Positions 25,773 to 34,111 of a stretch of DNA of 64,000 bases are shown piece by piece; the first letter of the stretch is position 1, and every line of letters starts with the position of its first letter. Source of the DNA: Saccharofermentans sp. (lineage in GTDB: Bacteria; Bacillota_A; Clostridia; Saccharofermentanales; Saccharofermentanaceae); NCBI GenBank assembly GCA_024695565.1, contig JAILHX010000067.1:1-64000 (forward strand), written 5' to 3'. Under the pieces are notes generated by a model that ran no database searches, was not told the DNA's origin, and was given only the letters and a program-made list of their open reading frames with translations. Position numbers and translations under genes: made by a program.

Positions 25773-26243
25773 TTAATCTGCATCTGATGCTTCACCAACA
25801 TGTATATTTCCCGCTATAACTTCTCCATCAAACCCATGATTCATTAAGAATATCCACGTGCCTAATGTTAATAGAATTATGAAAACGCATGTCGCTATAA
25901 CAACGCCTGTTCTTAACCGTTTATGAAACAAATCCGCTTTAAGTTCTTTAGATTCAAGGCTTTCCTGTTTTGCTCCAATCCTGGAAACTTCATATAAAAT
26001 GTCGTTTACCCGCTCTGACATTTCTCCTAAAGTATCTTTAGATGGCACGTCAACAGCTTCTTCATTGTTCAAATATTCCTCGCCTATTACCTCACGAAGC
26101 CTTTTAAATTCTTCTCCCCTTGGCTCACTTTTATTGTTTTCCCAACGGGATAAGGTGGACTTAGACACTCCTATTCTCTCTGCTAATTCACTTTGAGAAA
26201 TACAGTTGTCATCCCTATATCTGATAATATTTTTACCGTTCAT
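25773..26243 (-). CDS. membrane-tethered XRE-family transcriptional regulator
   Basis: 156 residues: an N-terminal Cro/C1-type helix-turn-helix (SQSELAERIGVSKSTLSRWE, about 17-36), a linker with coiled-coil character (about 75-105), one transmembrane helix (about 113-133) and a short external tail. It likely represses or activates its own operon, which continues with the secreted protein. CGGAGAG supports the start. The membrane anchor suggests it senses an external or envelope signal (inference). Confidence 0.8.
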   Translation of the reverse strand: MNGKNIIRYRDDNCISQSELAERIGVSKSTLSRWENNKSEPRGEEFKRLREVIGEEYLNNEEAVDVPSKDTLGEMSERVNDILYEVSRIGAKQESLESKELKADLFHKRLRTGVVIATCVFIILLTLGTWIFLMNHGFDGEVIAGNIHVGEASDAD

Positions 26244-26267
26244 ATTTCTCTCCGTTTCTATATATTC

Positions 26268-26295
26268 AGTTTATTAACCCAATTATATGCGTCAA
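26268..26295 (-). promoter_or_regulatory. promoter of the XRE/secreted protein operon
   Basis: On the minus strand TTGACG (26295-26290), a 16-base spacer, and TAAACT (26273-26268) lie 25-52 bases upstream of the XRE start. Confidence 0.5.
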
Positions 26296-26418
26296 CCAAT
26301 AATGATGAAATGGAACGATACGGAACAAAATGGAACAGGTATATAAACCAGAAGATTCATTTTCGGAGTTTTGTTCTAGAAAAATGGCGGTTCCACATAA
26401 TAAGACCGCCCCGAAATG
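26296..26418. other. gene-free stretch at the right edge of the island
   Basis: Between the XRE gene and the ABC exporter (26244-26640) no gene is convincing. Besides repeat copy B and two hairpins there is a GGCGGT...ACCGCC inverted repeat at 26386-26410. A plus-strand 146-codon frame crosses the region but consists of repeat sequence. Confidence 0.5.
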
Positions 26419-26518
26419 ACGTTCTTTTCTGTCTGATTGAAAGCCGATTCAGTATGGTACGAAAAAGTGATGCCAATATGAGTTCTGTATTAAATCGTCG
26501 AAAAGAGCGTGAAAAAAT
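26419..26518 (+). repeat. dispersed direct repeat, copy B (short form)
   Basis: Same orientation as copy A at 20342-20600 and built from the same blocks (GTTCTTTTCTGTCTGATTG, AAGCCGATTCAGTATGG, ATGAGTTCTGTATTAAATCG) with about 150 internal bases missing. Together the copies bracket the AT-rich island. Confidence 0.75.
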
Positions 26519-26548
26519 ACAGGAAACCGCAGATCCCTGTATTTTTTC
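26511..26548. repeat. 13-bp perfect inverted repeat at the end of copy B
   Basis: GAAAAAATACAGG (26511-26523) pairs exactly with CCTGTATTTTTTC (26536-26548), and a third GAAAAAATACAG lies at 26562. It could act as a bidirectional terminator or be a terminal structure of the repeat. Confidence 0.6.
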
Positions 26549-26582
26549 GATGAGAAAACAAGAAAAAATACAGAACCCAGAC

Positions 26583-26618
26583 AAGACAAAGCGGGCCGCC
26601 TCAAATGAGACAGCCCGC
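26583..26618 (-). terminator. terminator of the ABC_export operon
   Basis: GCGGGC (26591) and GCCCGC (26613-26618) pair, with an internal CTCA/TGAG helix; on the minus strand TTTGTCTTG follows. It lies 23 bases after the permease stop. Confidence 0.6.
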
Positions 26619-26640
26619 GCGATCAGAAATTAAATTAGAA

Positions 26641-28347
26641 TCACTTTCTTCCCAGGAAGAGCGGCAGCAGGAGCGATACCAGGAAGCCGATCACAAAGTT
26701 TATGACCAGTCCGACCGCAAGCGCTAAGACCATCTGGTTTAATACGATGCCGAGGACAACTGCGATTGCAGAAGGTCCGAGACCGAAGTACATGAAGATC
26801 ATCTGCAGTACCGTCTTGATGGTCTTCGCAGACTCTCCCGGAACGGACAGAGCGATAAAAGTGCCTACATTCGTTGCAAAGAAACTGATCGAGAGAATGA
26901 ACAGGAACCAGACGAGTGCAACCAAAGGGTTGGTGCCCATCATGATGGCAGCTACAAGCATAGGCGCCAACAGGTCTATGGCGTTGACGGCAAGGCATCC
27001 TAAGAGCGAATACATTATCTTGGAATAGCCCTTTTCGGGGATCAGGAGGAAGAAATCACGCGAAGTATCTTCCCTGATGGGATCGCCCAGCGTACGGTAG
27101 AAGGATATTACTCCCATTGCACATGCAGGGATGAAAAACATATCTCCCGTACCGTATCTGTTCGCTACAAAGGCAGTGAAGACCGCTGTGATGATGTAAA
27201 TGATCATGGTCGTAGAGAAGATCTTGAGCTTGGCGAACCTGAACCTGTTATAGACCGCCTTGAAGAAGAATACATTCGCTCCCGAACCGAAATGAAATCC
27301 GTCACGGTCAAGAGAAGCTTTGCGGTCCTTCTCACGGATAACGGTGGCACCGTTAGTAGATCTCTTGGCATTCTCGATCTGCTCCGCCTTACGCTCGGCA
27401 GCGAACATGGCATCTTCATAGAAATCAGCTTTCATCTTCCAGATGAAGACGACAATGAGAATGCATGATACGAGGAAGAGTCCCAGGTAGATCCCTGACA
27501 ATAAGAGGTTGCCTGTTACAGCATTATACGAGAATCCTCTAAGCCAGCCCCAGAAAGGAACGAGGTGTGTCATGGGATTTGCAAAATAACCCATGGCCGC
27601 AGGGACGATCTCCTGCTTGGTGACCGTAATATAAACGATGAAGCCTGCACCGATCAGGCCGTAGAATCCAATAAGGAACTTATTGATCTTGTCCGTACCG
27701 TTCTCAATCTTGGACGTTAATGTATAGAATGCAACCTGGATAAGCGTGCTGAACATGAGTGTCAGCATATATACGATTACGCAGGACAGGGCGCCCCAGA
27801 ATCCGAGCTTGGCGTTGATCATCAGATTCGGTATCTGATAGAGCATAAAGAGTGACAGGAAGAATGACATTCCGAGCGTGCATGTCAGTCTGAACATCAG
27901 TACCGACTGTGGTTTTATAGGTGCAGCAAACAGCATCGGCACGTCGGCCGGCAGGAATAACCTGCCCGAGCTCTTTGAATTAGCAACGTTTGTCGCAAGG
28001 ATCACGAGGAACAGCACGGAGATAACGAAGTCCGTTATCGTAGCCGGAGTAAGCCCGTATTTCTTTATATTGTCTTCGAAGCTGAAACTGAATCCGAAGT
28101 CTAACTCTTCCTCATCTTCCGAAGCTTCGCTTATGTCAGAAACAACGTCAGAAGAACCGTCATCTTCTACGGTCTCTTCAATTACTGTCTCACGTTCATC
28201 ATCAATCCTCTCGATGACAGAGCCTATAACACCTCCGACAAGTCCGCCGCCGACCATGAGAACGAGGAAGATGGCGACCCATGTCTTAAGGAGTTTCTTA
28301 AGTGTATTAAGAAACGAGTGAGTAATGTAATAAAGGAAAAGTCTCAT
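26641..28347 (-). CDS. ABC exporter permease, ABC_export family
   Basis: 568 residues with about twelve hydrophobic segments and no ATPase. LFLPADVPMLFAAPIKPQSV is typical of the putative ABC exporter family (PF16962). An acidic Glu/Asp/Ser-rich segment (about 50-80) follows the first helix and faces outside or the cytoplasm depending on topology. It overlaps the ATPase gene by 4 bases and is its membrane partner. Substrate unknown. Confidence 0.8.
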   Translation of the reverse strand: MRLFLYYITHSFLNTLKKLLKTWVAIFLVLMVGGGLVGGVIGSVIERIDDERETVIEETVEDDGSSDVVSDISEASEDEEELDFGFSFSFEDNIKKYGLTPATITDFVISVLFLVILATNVANSKSSGRLFLPADVPMLFAAPIKPQSVLMFRLTCTLGMSFFLSLFMLYQIPNLMINAKLGFWGALSCVIVYMLTLMFSTLIQVAFYTLTSKIENGTDKINKFLIGFYGLIGAGFIVYITVTKQEIVPAAMGYFANPMTHLVPFWGWLRGFSYNAVTGNLLLSGIYLGLFLVSCILIVVFIWKMKADFYEDAMFAAERKAEQIENAKRSTNGATVIREKDRKASLDRDGFHFGSGANVFFFKAVYNRFRFAKLKIFSTTMIIYIITAVFTAFVANRYGTGDMFFIPACAMGVISFYRTLGDPIREDTSRDFFLLIPEKGYSKIMYSLLGCLAVNAIDLLAPMLVAAIMMGTNPLVALVWFLFILSISFFATNVGTFIALSVPGESAKTIKTVLQMIFMYFGLGPSAIAVVLGIVLNQMVLALAVGLVINFVIGFLVSLLLPLFLGRK

Positions 28348-29087
28348 TTTTCTTCTCCTGCCAACTCACTGCTGCTAACTGATTCTTTCTCAATACCTTC
28401 GGTTACTTCGAAGAACAGGTCTTCAAGTGACTTGCCGCTGCCCTCGATTTCTTCACGGGTAACGTTAGCGCGGATCTTACCGCCCTGCATGATTATCGTT
28501 CTGTCCCAGAGCATATCGACGCTGTCGATAATGTGAGTGCTGATGAACAGGGTCTTTCCTGCACGGCGCATTTCTTCGATGTAATTCTTGAGTTCCTTGA
28601 TCGCATGCGGGTCGAGACCTAACATAGGCTCGTCGAGCAGGATGATGTCAGGGTCAGGAAGAAGACCGATACAGAGATTGAGCTTCTGCTGCATACCCTT
28701 CGAGAGTTCGTCACCGAACTTCTTACGCTTGTCATCAAGCTCAAAGCGCTCGAGCAGCATGTTGATGCGGTCCTTATAATCAGTAAGCTTATAAGCACGC
28801 GCGATAAACTCCATGTGCTCAACTACCGTAAGCGTAGGATAGAGCGAAGGCATCTCAGGGATATAACCCAGGTGCCTGCGGGCTTCTGTCGTCTTGTTGT
28901 TTACGCCGTTAACGGTAATGTCGCCGCTGTACTTGAGAAAACCGATGATCGACTTGATGATCGTACTCTTGCCTGCGCCGTTAGGTCCCAAAAGAACCGT
29001 GAGCGTACCGGGCTCTAATGTGAATGAGACATCATCGCATGCAAGATTTTTGCCGTAACGCTTGGTTACGTTCTTAACTTCTAACAT
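28344..29087 (-). CDS. ABC transporter ATPase, ABC-2/CcmA type
   Basis: 247 residues from the ATG at 29087, with GGGGGT eight bases upstream (a TTG two codons earlier is too close to it). Walker A GPNGAGKST, signature LSKGMQQKL and Walker B ILLDEPMLGLDP are complete, as is THIIDSVDML with the switch His. It drives the ABC_export permease encoded next. Confidence 0.9.
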   Translation of the reverse strand: MLEVKNVTKRYGKNLACDDVSFTLEPGTLTVLLGPNGAGKSTIIKSIIGFLKYSGDITVNGVNNKTTEARRHLGYIPEMPSLYPTLTVVEHMEFIARAYKLTDYKDRINMLLERFELDDKRKKFGDELSKGMQQKLNLCIGLLPDPDIILLDEPMLGLDPHAIKELKNYIEEMRRAGKTLFISTHIIDSVDMLWDRTIIMQGGKIRANVTREEIEGSGKSLEDLFFEVTEGIEKESVSSSELAGEEK

Positions 29088-29132
29088 ATTCAATTACCCC
29101 CAAATCCTGGTGAGTTATCTTCACCGCCATAT

Positions 29133-29161
29133 ATTTTGCCATTTGGCAAATGCTTTTACAA
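29133..29161 (-). promoter_or_regulatory. promoter with a palindrome in the spacer, upstream of the ABC_export operon
   Basis: Minus strand TTGTAA (29161-29156), 17-base spacer, CAAAAT (29138-29133). The palindrome TTTGCC-ATTT-GGCAAA (29135-29150) lies across the spacer and the -10, a good position for a repressor. The regulator is not identified. Confidence 0.45.
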
Positions 29162-29209
29162 TATCAATCGTACCGAATCGCAACAAACGCTAAAGTCTCA
29201 GAGCGATTT

Positions 29210-29650
29210 TTACTGCGCTTTTTTGGAGTTGTATTCCATGAGTTTTGCGGTATATTCCCTGCCGCGTCTTCTCATAACGATAAGATCGATAACTACGCAT
29301 GTCACATAGCAGACCGCGATCAGCAAGCCCAGCGTTATCCATAACACAGGTGTTCCGAAGCCCGCGAAAATACCCATCAGATAAAACATCAGGACTTCAA
29401 CGGGAATAAAGAGCGCGAAGAAGACCGTTAGACAGAATATGAATCCGCGCTTGCTCATGAACTTGGTGCAGAACGAGAAAACGAAGCAGAGTGAGCCCCA
29501 GGCGCAGAGCGCTAATATCTTGAACAGGAACCCTGCTGTCAGAATGCCGTCGCCAAAGAGCGACACCAGAGCCGCGCACAGGACGAGCCATGCAAACGAG
29601 AATGCCAATGCGTTTCTGAATATAACAAATAACCTTTTTGCGTTTTCCAT
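29210..29650 (-). CDS. DUF3021-type membrane protein, partner of the LytTR regulator
   Basis: 146 residues with four hydrophobic helices and a basic C-terminus, matching the DUF3021 family in length and layout. It starts one base after the LytTR gene stop. Membrane proteins in this position act as antagonists of the adjacent LytTR regulator in streptococcal LytTR regulatory systems (HdrRM, BrsRM); the same is inferred here. Confidence 0.75.
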   Translation of the reverse strand: MENAKRLFVIFRNALAFSFAWLVLCAALVSLFGDGILTAGFLFKILALCAWGSLCFVFSFCTKFMSKRGFIFCLTVFFALFIPVEVLMFYLMGIFAGFGTPVLWITLGLLIAVCYVTCVVIDLIVMRRRGREYTAKLMEYNSKKAQ

Positions 29651-29651
29651 A

Positions 29652-30092
29652 TTATCCCTCCATACCGATCAGCTTTTTGAGAGCGCTGACATACCGGCGC
29701 GAGATCACTACGACCTCGCCGTTTTCGAGAGTTGCCAGAATATTTCTTGTAACTTCAGGCTTAAGACTCTTTATCTTATCGAGATTGATTATCACGGACT
29801 TTGAGCACCTGAAAAAAGTCTTCTCATCAAGGATCTCCTCAAGTTCGTAAAGTCTTTTTTCTGTTGAATAAACATTCCTGGATGTATAAAGGAAAGTCTT
29901 CTTATCTACGGATTCAATAAACAGTATCTCTCCGATGTCTATGCTGTATCTCTGCCCTTCGGCAGTACCTGTTATCTTCTCATCGAAGCGGCTGATATAT
30001 CTCTTAAGTCTCTCGGTCTCACCCGTAACTTCTTTGCAGTGGATCTCTACTAGTGTTCCCGATTCGATATCGTTCTTGACAGTAACCTTCAT
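29652..30092 (-). CDS. LytTR-family DNA-binding regulator
   Basis: 146 residues from the ATG at 30092 with AGAGG seven bases upstream; earlier in-frame codons have no such site. The C-terminal half is a LytTR domain (GEILFIESVDKKTFLYTSRN, FFRCSKSVIINLDKIKSL, SRRYVSALK). There is no receiver domain. It is encoded between a membrane protein and the DUF3021 gene. The operon promoter is preceded by two tandem 16-base repeats suited to LytTR binding. Confidence 0.85.
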   Translation of the reverse strand: MKVTVKNDIESGTLVEIHCKEVTGETERLKRYISRFDEKITGTAEGQRYSIDIGEILFIESVDKKTFLYTSRNVYSTEKRLYELEEILDEKTFFRCSKSVIINLDKIKSLKPEVTRNILATLENGEVVVISRRYVSALKKLIGMEG

Positions 30093-30176
30093 TGAAGACC
30101 TCTTAAACCCGTAAGTCTGGGATCTGCCGGACATGTCAGAGTGCGTGACAGGTCCGGCATCAATTCCCATTCCCCA

Positions 30177-30773
30177 TTATAATCCAGCGGCCTTGTTTTT
30201 TGACTCATTCTTCCGGCATTCAAGAAGCAATGCAGAAGAAGTTACGACCTGGCACAATGTCAGGAACACTCCCATAACCACGTCGCCGAAAAGACTTCCG
30301 GTTACAAGCGATCCGATCGTTATCACTAACGACATAACAAGATACGTCCTGCTCTGATATATCCATGAGAAAGGAATAAGATGTGCACCGAATATCATCG
30401 CATATATCATGAGCATACATTCGGGCTTCTGGCTGAATGCCCACATCGCGATCAGGATATAGAGCATCTGGTTGCATGTGCAGAGTATCCCTAATTTGTT
30501 GACCGGATTATTTGTCTTTCTGAAGATGTCGGCGCCGGTGATCTTAGAGAAGACCAGTGCTAACGGAACCAGTAACATCGAAGAACAGAAAGTCAAAAGA
30601 TTCATCGTATAAAGGCTTATAGGAAGCAATCTGATGACTGTTGCAAGAGCCCAGATAATGACTGATGCCATCATGTAAGGCGCGCCTCTCTTCTGTATTC
30701 TCTGTGCTTCAGATCGAAGCTCGTTTATGTCAGCAGAAGTTACTGAAGTTGTTGTTTTTACTGTGTTGATCAT
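30177..30773 (-). CDS. six-helix membrane protein, first gene of the LytTR operon
   Basis: 198 residues from the ATG at 30773 with AAGGAGG eight bases upstream (a GTG three codons earlier overlaps it). A polar head of about 30 residues (ADINELRSEAQRIQKRG) is followed by six hydrophobic helices. It resembles DUF7010-type proteins, with low certainty. It may be the true target of the LytTR regulator, such as a stress or immunity protein. Confidence 0.65.
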   Translation of the reverse strand: MINTVKTTTSVTSADINELRSEAQRIQKRGAPYMMASVIIWALATVIRLLPISLYTMNLLTFCSSMLLVPLALVFSKITGADIFRKTNNPVNKLGILCTCNQMLYILIAMWAFSQKPECMLMIYAMIFGAHLIPFSWIYQSRTYLVMSLVITIGSLVTGSLFGDVVMGVFLTLCQVVTSSALLLECRKNESKNKAAGL

Positions 30774-30799
30774 GGTTAACACCTCCTTAAGTTAACGCC

Positions 30800-30828
30800 A
30801 TTTTATCCACGGCAAAAAGCGCTCACAA
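30800..30828 (-). promoter_or_regulatory. promoter of the LytTR/DUF3021 operon
   Basis: Minus strand TTGTGA (30828-30823), exactly 17 bases, TAAAAT (30805-30800). The -35 is imperfect, as expected for an activated promoter. A 7-bp hairpin (AGCGCTC/GAGCGCT, 30818-30838) overlaps the -35 and may also terminate the upstream lipoprotein transcript. Confidence 0.6.
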
Positions 30829-30834
30829 TAAGAG

Positions 30835-30872
30835 CGCTGCCAAGCGGTACATATTACGTTACCAAGAGGTAA
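30835..30872 (-). promoter_or_regulatory. tandem operator repeats, probable LytTR binding sites
   Basis: CGCTGCCAAGCGGTAC (30835-30850) and CGTTACCAAGAGGTAA (30857-30872) match at 12 of 16 positions and start 22 bases apart, two helical turns, directly upstream of the -35. Both contain the near-palindrome ACC-N-CTTGG when read on the minus strand. Confidence 0.6.
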
Positions 30873-30881
30873 AATCAGTTG

Positions 30882-31748
30882 TCAGAGATCGTGAAGATCA
30901 ACAATCTGCCACTCAACACCAATCAGTTCATTTGTTTTCGACTGCGCAGTAAGGAGATCATTATCGTATTTCTGCTGTGCTTCTTCGTCAAAGCATATAG
31001 CGTTCTCATTGCCATATGCAGGATAAGCCGCATATGCCTTATCTATGCTGTCAAAATAGGAATAGAAAATATCTTCCGTCTCCGAATACTCGGTAACGAG
31101 CACGCCTACGGTTGCAAGTTCCTTTGCAGCGCCGTCGTATCTGAAGACAGCATCATAGTGGAGAAAAGCTCCGCCTGAACCGGAGTTTACGAAGTATCCC
31201 TCACCTACATATTCCAGGCTCGACCTAGACCATCCTGCGGCTACGATCTTATATGCTGAACCTTCGAGCGTAACGATACCCGTGATCATGGTGCAGCTCT
31301 GCATGTGATCGCCCGTAACATCGCACCCGATGATGAGTTCTTCCACACCGTCTTTATCAAGGTCATAGAGCGTGTAATACATATAGTCGCTCATCTCATC
31401 CACGATCAAACCCTGACCGTAGTCAACAGACAGATCATTGGGATCGATATCAGGACCGTAATACCATACGGAAGTCCTGTTGATGATTGCATCCTTATAG
31501 CCTTCGATGAAGCTCTCATAAGGATTGCCGGCAATCTCTACGCTTGTGGCAGCAGTCTCTTCCGAGATCTCCGTTACTGTGGAAGCTGTCTCTGTTGTGG
31601 TCTCTTCGGCTGAAGTTGCTGCAGTTGTTTCTTCTGCTTCTGTCTCATAAGGTCTGGTGTCATCCGGGTACCCGCAGGCAGCGCAAGAAAATCCCATTGC
31701 AACACAAAGACCGGCAGATAATGCCTTCGTCATATTGATGTTCTTCAT
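30882..31748 (-). CDS. lipoprotein with Thr/Glu-rich linker, unknown function
   Basis: 288 residues. The lipobox is CAAC near residue 25, followed by a Thr/Glu/Ala-rich linker (about 33-70) of the type that spans the wall. The folded part contains LYDLDKDGVEELIIG, a calcium-loop-like Asp/Gly motif seen in FG-GAP and related repeats. GAAGG supports the start. No enzymatic motif seen. Confidence 0.65.
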   Translation of the reverse strand: MKNINMTKALSAGLCVAMGFSCAACGYPDDTRPYETEAEETTAATSAEETTTETASTVTEISEETAATSVEIAGNPYESFIEGYKDAIINRTSVWYYGPDIDPNDLSVDYGQGLIVDEMSDYMYYTLYDLDKDGVEELIIGCDVTGDHMQSCTMITGIVTLEGSAYKIVAAGWSRSSLEYVGEGYFVNSGSGGAFLHYDAVFRYDGAAKELATVGVLVTEYSETEDIFYSYFDSIDKAYAAYPAYGNENAICFDEEAQQKYDNDLLTAQSKTNELIGVEWQIVDLHDL

Positions 31749-31769
31749 TAGAAATACCTTCGATCCAGA

Positions 31770-32963
31770 TTATTCAGGCTTATTGATGACTTCATGGCTG
31801 CCCGTGTATTCCCACTCATCAGCAATGAAGCTCAAACCCTGCGAACCTTCACCCGGAATAACGAGATAGATGCCGCAGCCTTCGTAATACTTGTCTTTGT
31901 CTTCTTCGATGATTCCGCGCTTGGTATCGTTAGACAGATCCATCGCCCACTGTTCACCGACCTGATATACGGAAGTAACCGTAACATATTCGATAGTGAA
32001 TTCACTTGTATTAACGTAAGACTCGATGAGTTCATCGTCAAACTGAGATTTGGCAAGCTGCACCTCACCGCCCATGGTGTTGACTGAGAATCCGTTCTCA
32101 TCACTGATATTGGGAAGCATGACAAACATGAATACACCTGCGCCTATAGCAAGTAAAGACAATACTATTGCCATAATAGTAGCTACTGTAGTCTTGCGGT
32201 AGAAAACGGCATAAGGATCTTCAGGAAGTACTCCTACCTCGACCATATCGCCTACGGCAGGTGACAAAGCGCCTGTCTTGATGGCGCTCTCCTGGAATGC
32301 CTGGAATTTGCGTCCCTTGTAATAGTATTCGAAAACCGGTGTTCCTGTAATGACAAGATGGGAAGCGCCGTGATTATTGTTGGAAGATCCGATCATCTTT
32401 ATGTAACCGATGCACTTGGCATTGACCTTCTCCTTCATGGCTCTGGATTGTCTTGCAATACCGGAGATCATATAGCCGATAAAGAATATGCCTGTGATAA
32501 CGAAGAATGTTGCAATACCTCCGACTGTAGCCTTCGCATAGCCCTGAGTAGGTGCGAGAGCGGCAGGAATGATTATTGCAATACCAAAAATGAACATCAG
32601 AGTACTGAAAACAGGTTTAGGAAGCTTTGCCTGTCCCGGCAGATCTATGGACTGATCGTTCTTATTGCCCGGCAAAAGAATCAAAATCCCGAAGAAAATG
32701 CACAGTCCTGCGAATGTATAAATGATTCCCGGAACTATCTTATTAAGCGAGAAAATTACGAGAAGAATGACAGCAATGGCAAAACCGCCTATAACTATGT
32801 ACTTCTTGATGCTGTCAGATACGGTTTTCTCGGGACCGAAAGTCTTGCCGACAAATTCCTTGGTATACTCGATCCGTTCTTCCAAAAGGATCTGACGCTC
32901 TTCGGCATCAGTTGTCTGTTCGGTACTGAAATGATAATACTTGGTATCATCGTAAAACTTCAT
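31770..32963 (-). CDS. DUF3592-like membrane protein
   Basis: 397 residues. A soluble head (1-48) is followed by two helices (about 52-95), another pair (about 115-170), a domain with VFEYYYKGRKFQAFQES and GDMVEVGVLPEDPYAVFYR that follows the DUF3592 pattern, a further helix (about 260-282) and an external C-terminal domain of about 110 residues. It is the upstream neighbour of the lipoprotein (21-base gap), so they may be co-expressed. Function unknown. Confidence 0.6.
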   Translation of the reverse strand: MKFYDDTKYYHFSTEQTTDAEERQILLEERIEYTKEFVGKTFGPEKTVSDSIKKYIVIGGFAIAVILLVIFSLNKIVPGIIYTFAGLCIFFGILILLPGNKNDQSIDLPGQAKLPKPVFSTLMFIFGIAIIIPAALAPTQGYAKATVGGIATFFVITGIFFIGYMISGIARQSRAMKEKVNAKCIGYIKMIGSSNNNHGASHLVITGTPVFEYYYKGRKFQAFQESAIKTGALSPAVGDMVEVGVLPEDPYAVFYRKTTVATIMAIVLSLLAIGAGVFMFVMLPNISDENGFSVNTMGGEVQLAKSQFDDELIESYVNTSEFTIEYVTVTSVYQVGEQWAMDLSNDTKRGIIEEDKDKYYEGCGIYLVIPGEGSQGLSFIADEWEYTGSHEVINKPE

Positions 32964-32997
32964 TTATCCTACCCCCTAGGCATTATTCCTGCGGTAC

Positions 32998-33006
32998 ATT
33001 ATATCA
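32998..33006 (-). promoter_or_regulatory. extended -10 promoter (TGATATAAT)
   Basis: On the minus strand TG-A-TATAAT ends 35 bases upstream of the DUF3592-like gene; no good -35, as is usual for extended -10 promoters. Confidence 0.5.
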
Positions 33007-33026
33007 TTTTTATTTAAATATTAAAT

Positions 33027-33055
33027 TTGACTTTATTATACAGTCAGGCGAAAAT
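33027..33055 (+). promoter_or_regulatory. promoter of the zinc-ribbon gene at 33104
   Basis: TTGACT (33027-33032), 17-base spacer, GAAAAT (33050-33055), divergent from the promoter at 32998. Confidence 0.4.
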
Positions 33056-33103
33056 TATGATTGACGCAGATATCTTAATTGAATGACCGTGGAGGATCAG
33101 GAT

Positions 33104-34108
33104 ATGGCAATCGACAGAAAATGCCCTGCTTGCGGCGGAACACTTTTTTTCGATCCCGGCTGGGACAGACTGATATGCAAGTCCTGCGGTTATAAGGAAG
33201 TAATTCCGGAACTGGTTTCCAAGATCCCTGTTCCCGAGCAGGATTTCGTAACTGCCCAGACCCATGCCAGCCACGACTGGGGAATTGAGACCCAGGTCTT
33301 CCAGTGCGCGCAGTGTGCAGGCGAGTTCATCAACAATAAGCTCCTCTTGTCAGGAAGCTGCCCCTTCTGCGGTTCCACCAAGATCGTTCCGACTGTAAAG
33401 TCAAACGAACCTCTCCTTGCCCCCAACGGCATCATCCCTTTCAAAGTCAGGGAGATCCAGGCAAAGAATACTCTGATAAGGTGGCTGGGCGAGAGACGCG
33501 CGGCTCCTGATCAGTTAAAACAGAATGCAAATCTTCACGAATTCACGGGCATATATATCCCCTTGTTTACTTTCGACTTCGACAGCGCCAACCGGTACCA
33601 GGGCAAATTCGGTTACGTGTCCACCAACAAAGACGGTGATTCATGCATAGGATGGTATGAGAGATCAGGTGCGTTCAACAAGTTCATTGACGACTTCCCC
33701 GTAGTCGCAAGTAACGTGATAGCTACTGACGCTCTGCTCGTATCCGTAATGAAGTACTGGACAAGAGAAGCCCGTCCTTACACACCTGAAGCACTGGCAG
33801 GATTCCCCGCCGAGCACTATTCGGTCGGTCTTGCCGAAGCATGGGGAAGAGCCATGAATGACGTTGTCTATTACCTCAAAAAGGAAGCAGTAAACATCGA
33901 ATCCGCAAATAGAGAAAAGATCGATGTTTACAGCACATTCAGCAACATCAAATACAAGTATCTGCTGGTTCCCGTATGGATAAGCTCGTTCACATATAAC
34001 AACAAGCTATATAAGATAGTCGTTAACGGTCAGACAGGCGAGATTCAGGGCCAGTGGCCCGTATCATTCGGCGGTTTCATGAGGGATCTGTTTAGGGGCT
34101 TTTCCTGA
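33104..34108 (+). CDS. tandem zinc-ribbon protein, paralogue 1
   Basis: 334 residues from the ATG at 33104 with GGAGG eight bases upstream; the ATG at 33083 has none. Two zinc ribbons (CPACG...CKSCG at the N-terminus; CAQCA...CPFCG about 70-95) are followed by a domain with IIPFKV, TGIYIPLFTFDF, GWYERSG and YKYLLVPVWISSFTYNNK. The same architecture recurs at 34112-35167 and 59572-60648. Proteins of this kind are often labelled TFIIB-type zinc-ribbon or PriA-like, but nothing shows a DNA role. Unlike its paralogues it lacks a C-terminal helix. Confidence 0.7.
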   Translation: MAIDRKCPACGGTLFFDPGWDRLICKSCGYKEVIPELVSKIPVPEQDFVTAQTHASHDWGIETQVFQCAQCAGEFINNKLLLSGSCPFCGSTKIVPTVKSNEPLLAPNGIIPFKVREIQAKNTLIRWLGERRAAPDQLKQNANLHEFTGIYIPLFTFDFDSANRYQGKFGYVSTNKDGDSCIGWYERSGAFNKFIDDFPVVASNVIATDALLVSVMKYWTREARPYTPEALAGFPAEHYSVGLAEAWGRAMNDVVYYLKKEAVNIESANREKIDVYSTFSNIKYKYLLVPVWISSFTYNNKLYKIVVNGQTGEIQGQWPVSFGGFMRDLFRGFS

Positions 34109-34111
34109 TTA

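Noticed and set aside
26193..26633. 146-codon plus-strand frame opposite the XRE start
   Set aside because: Runs through promoter, repeat copy B and a terminator hairpin; composition is not protein-like.
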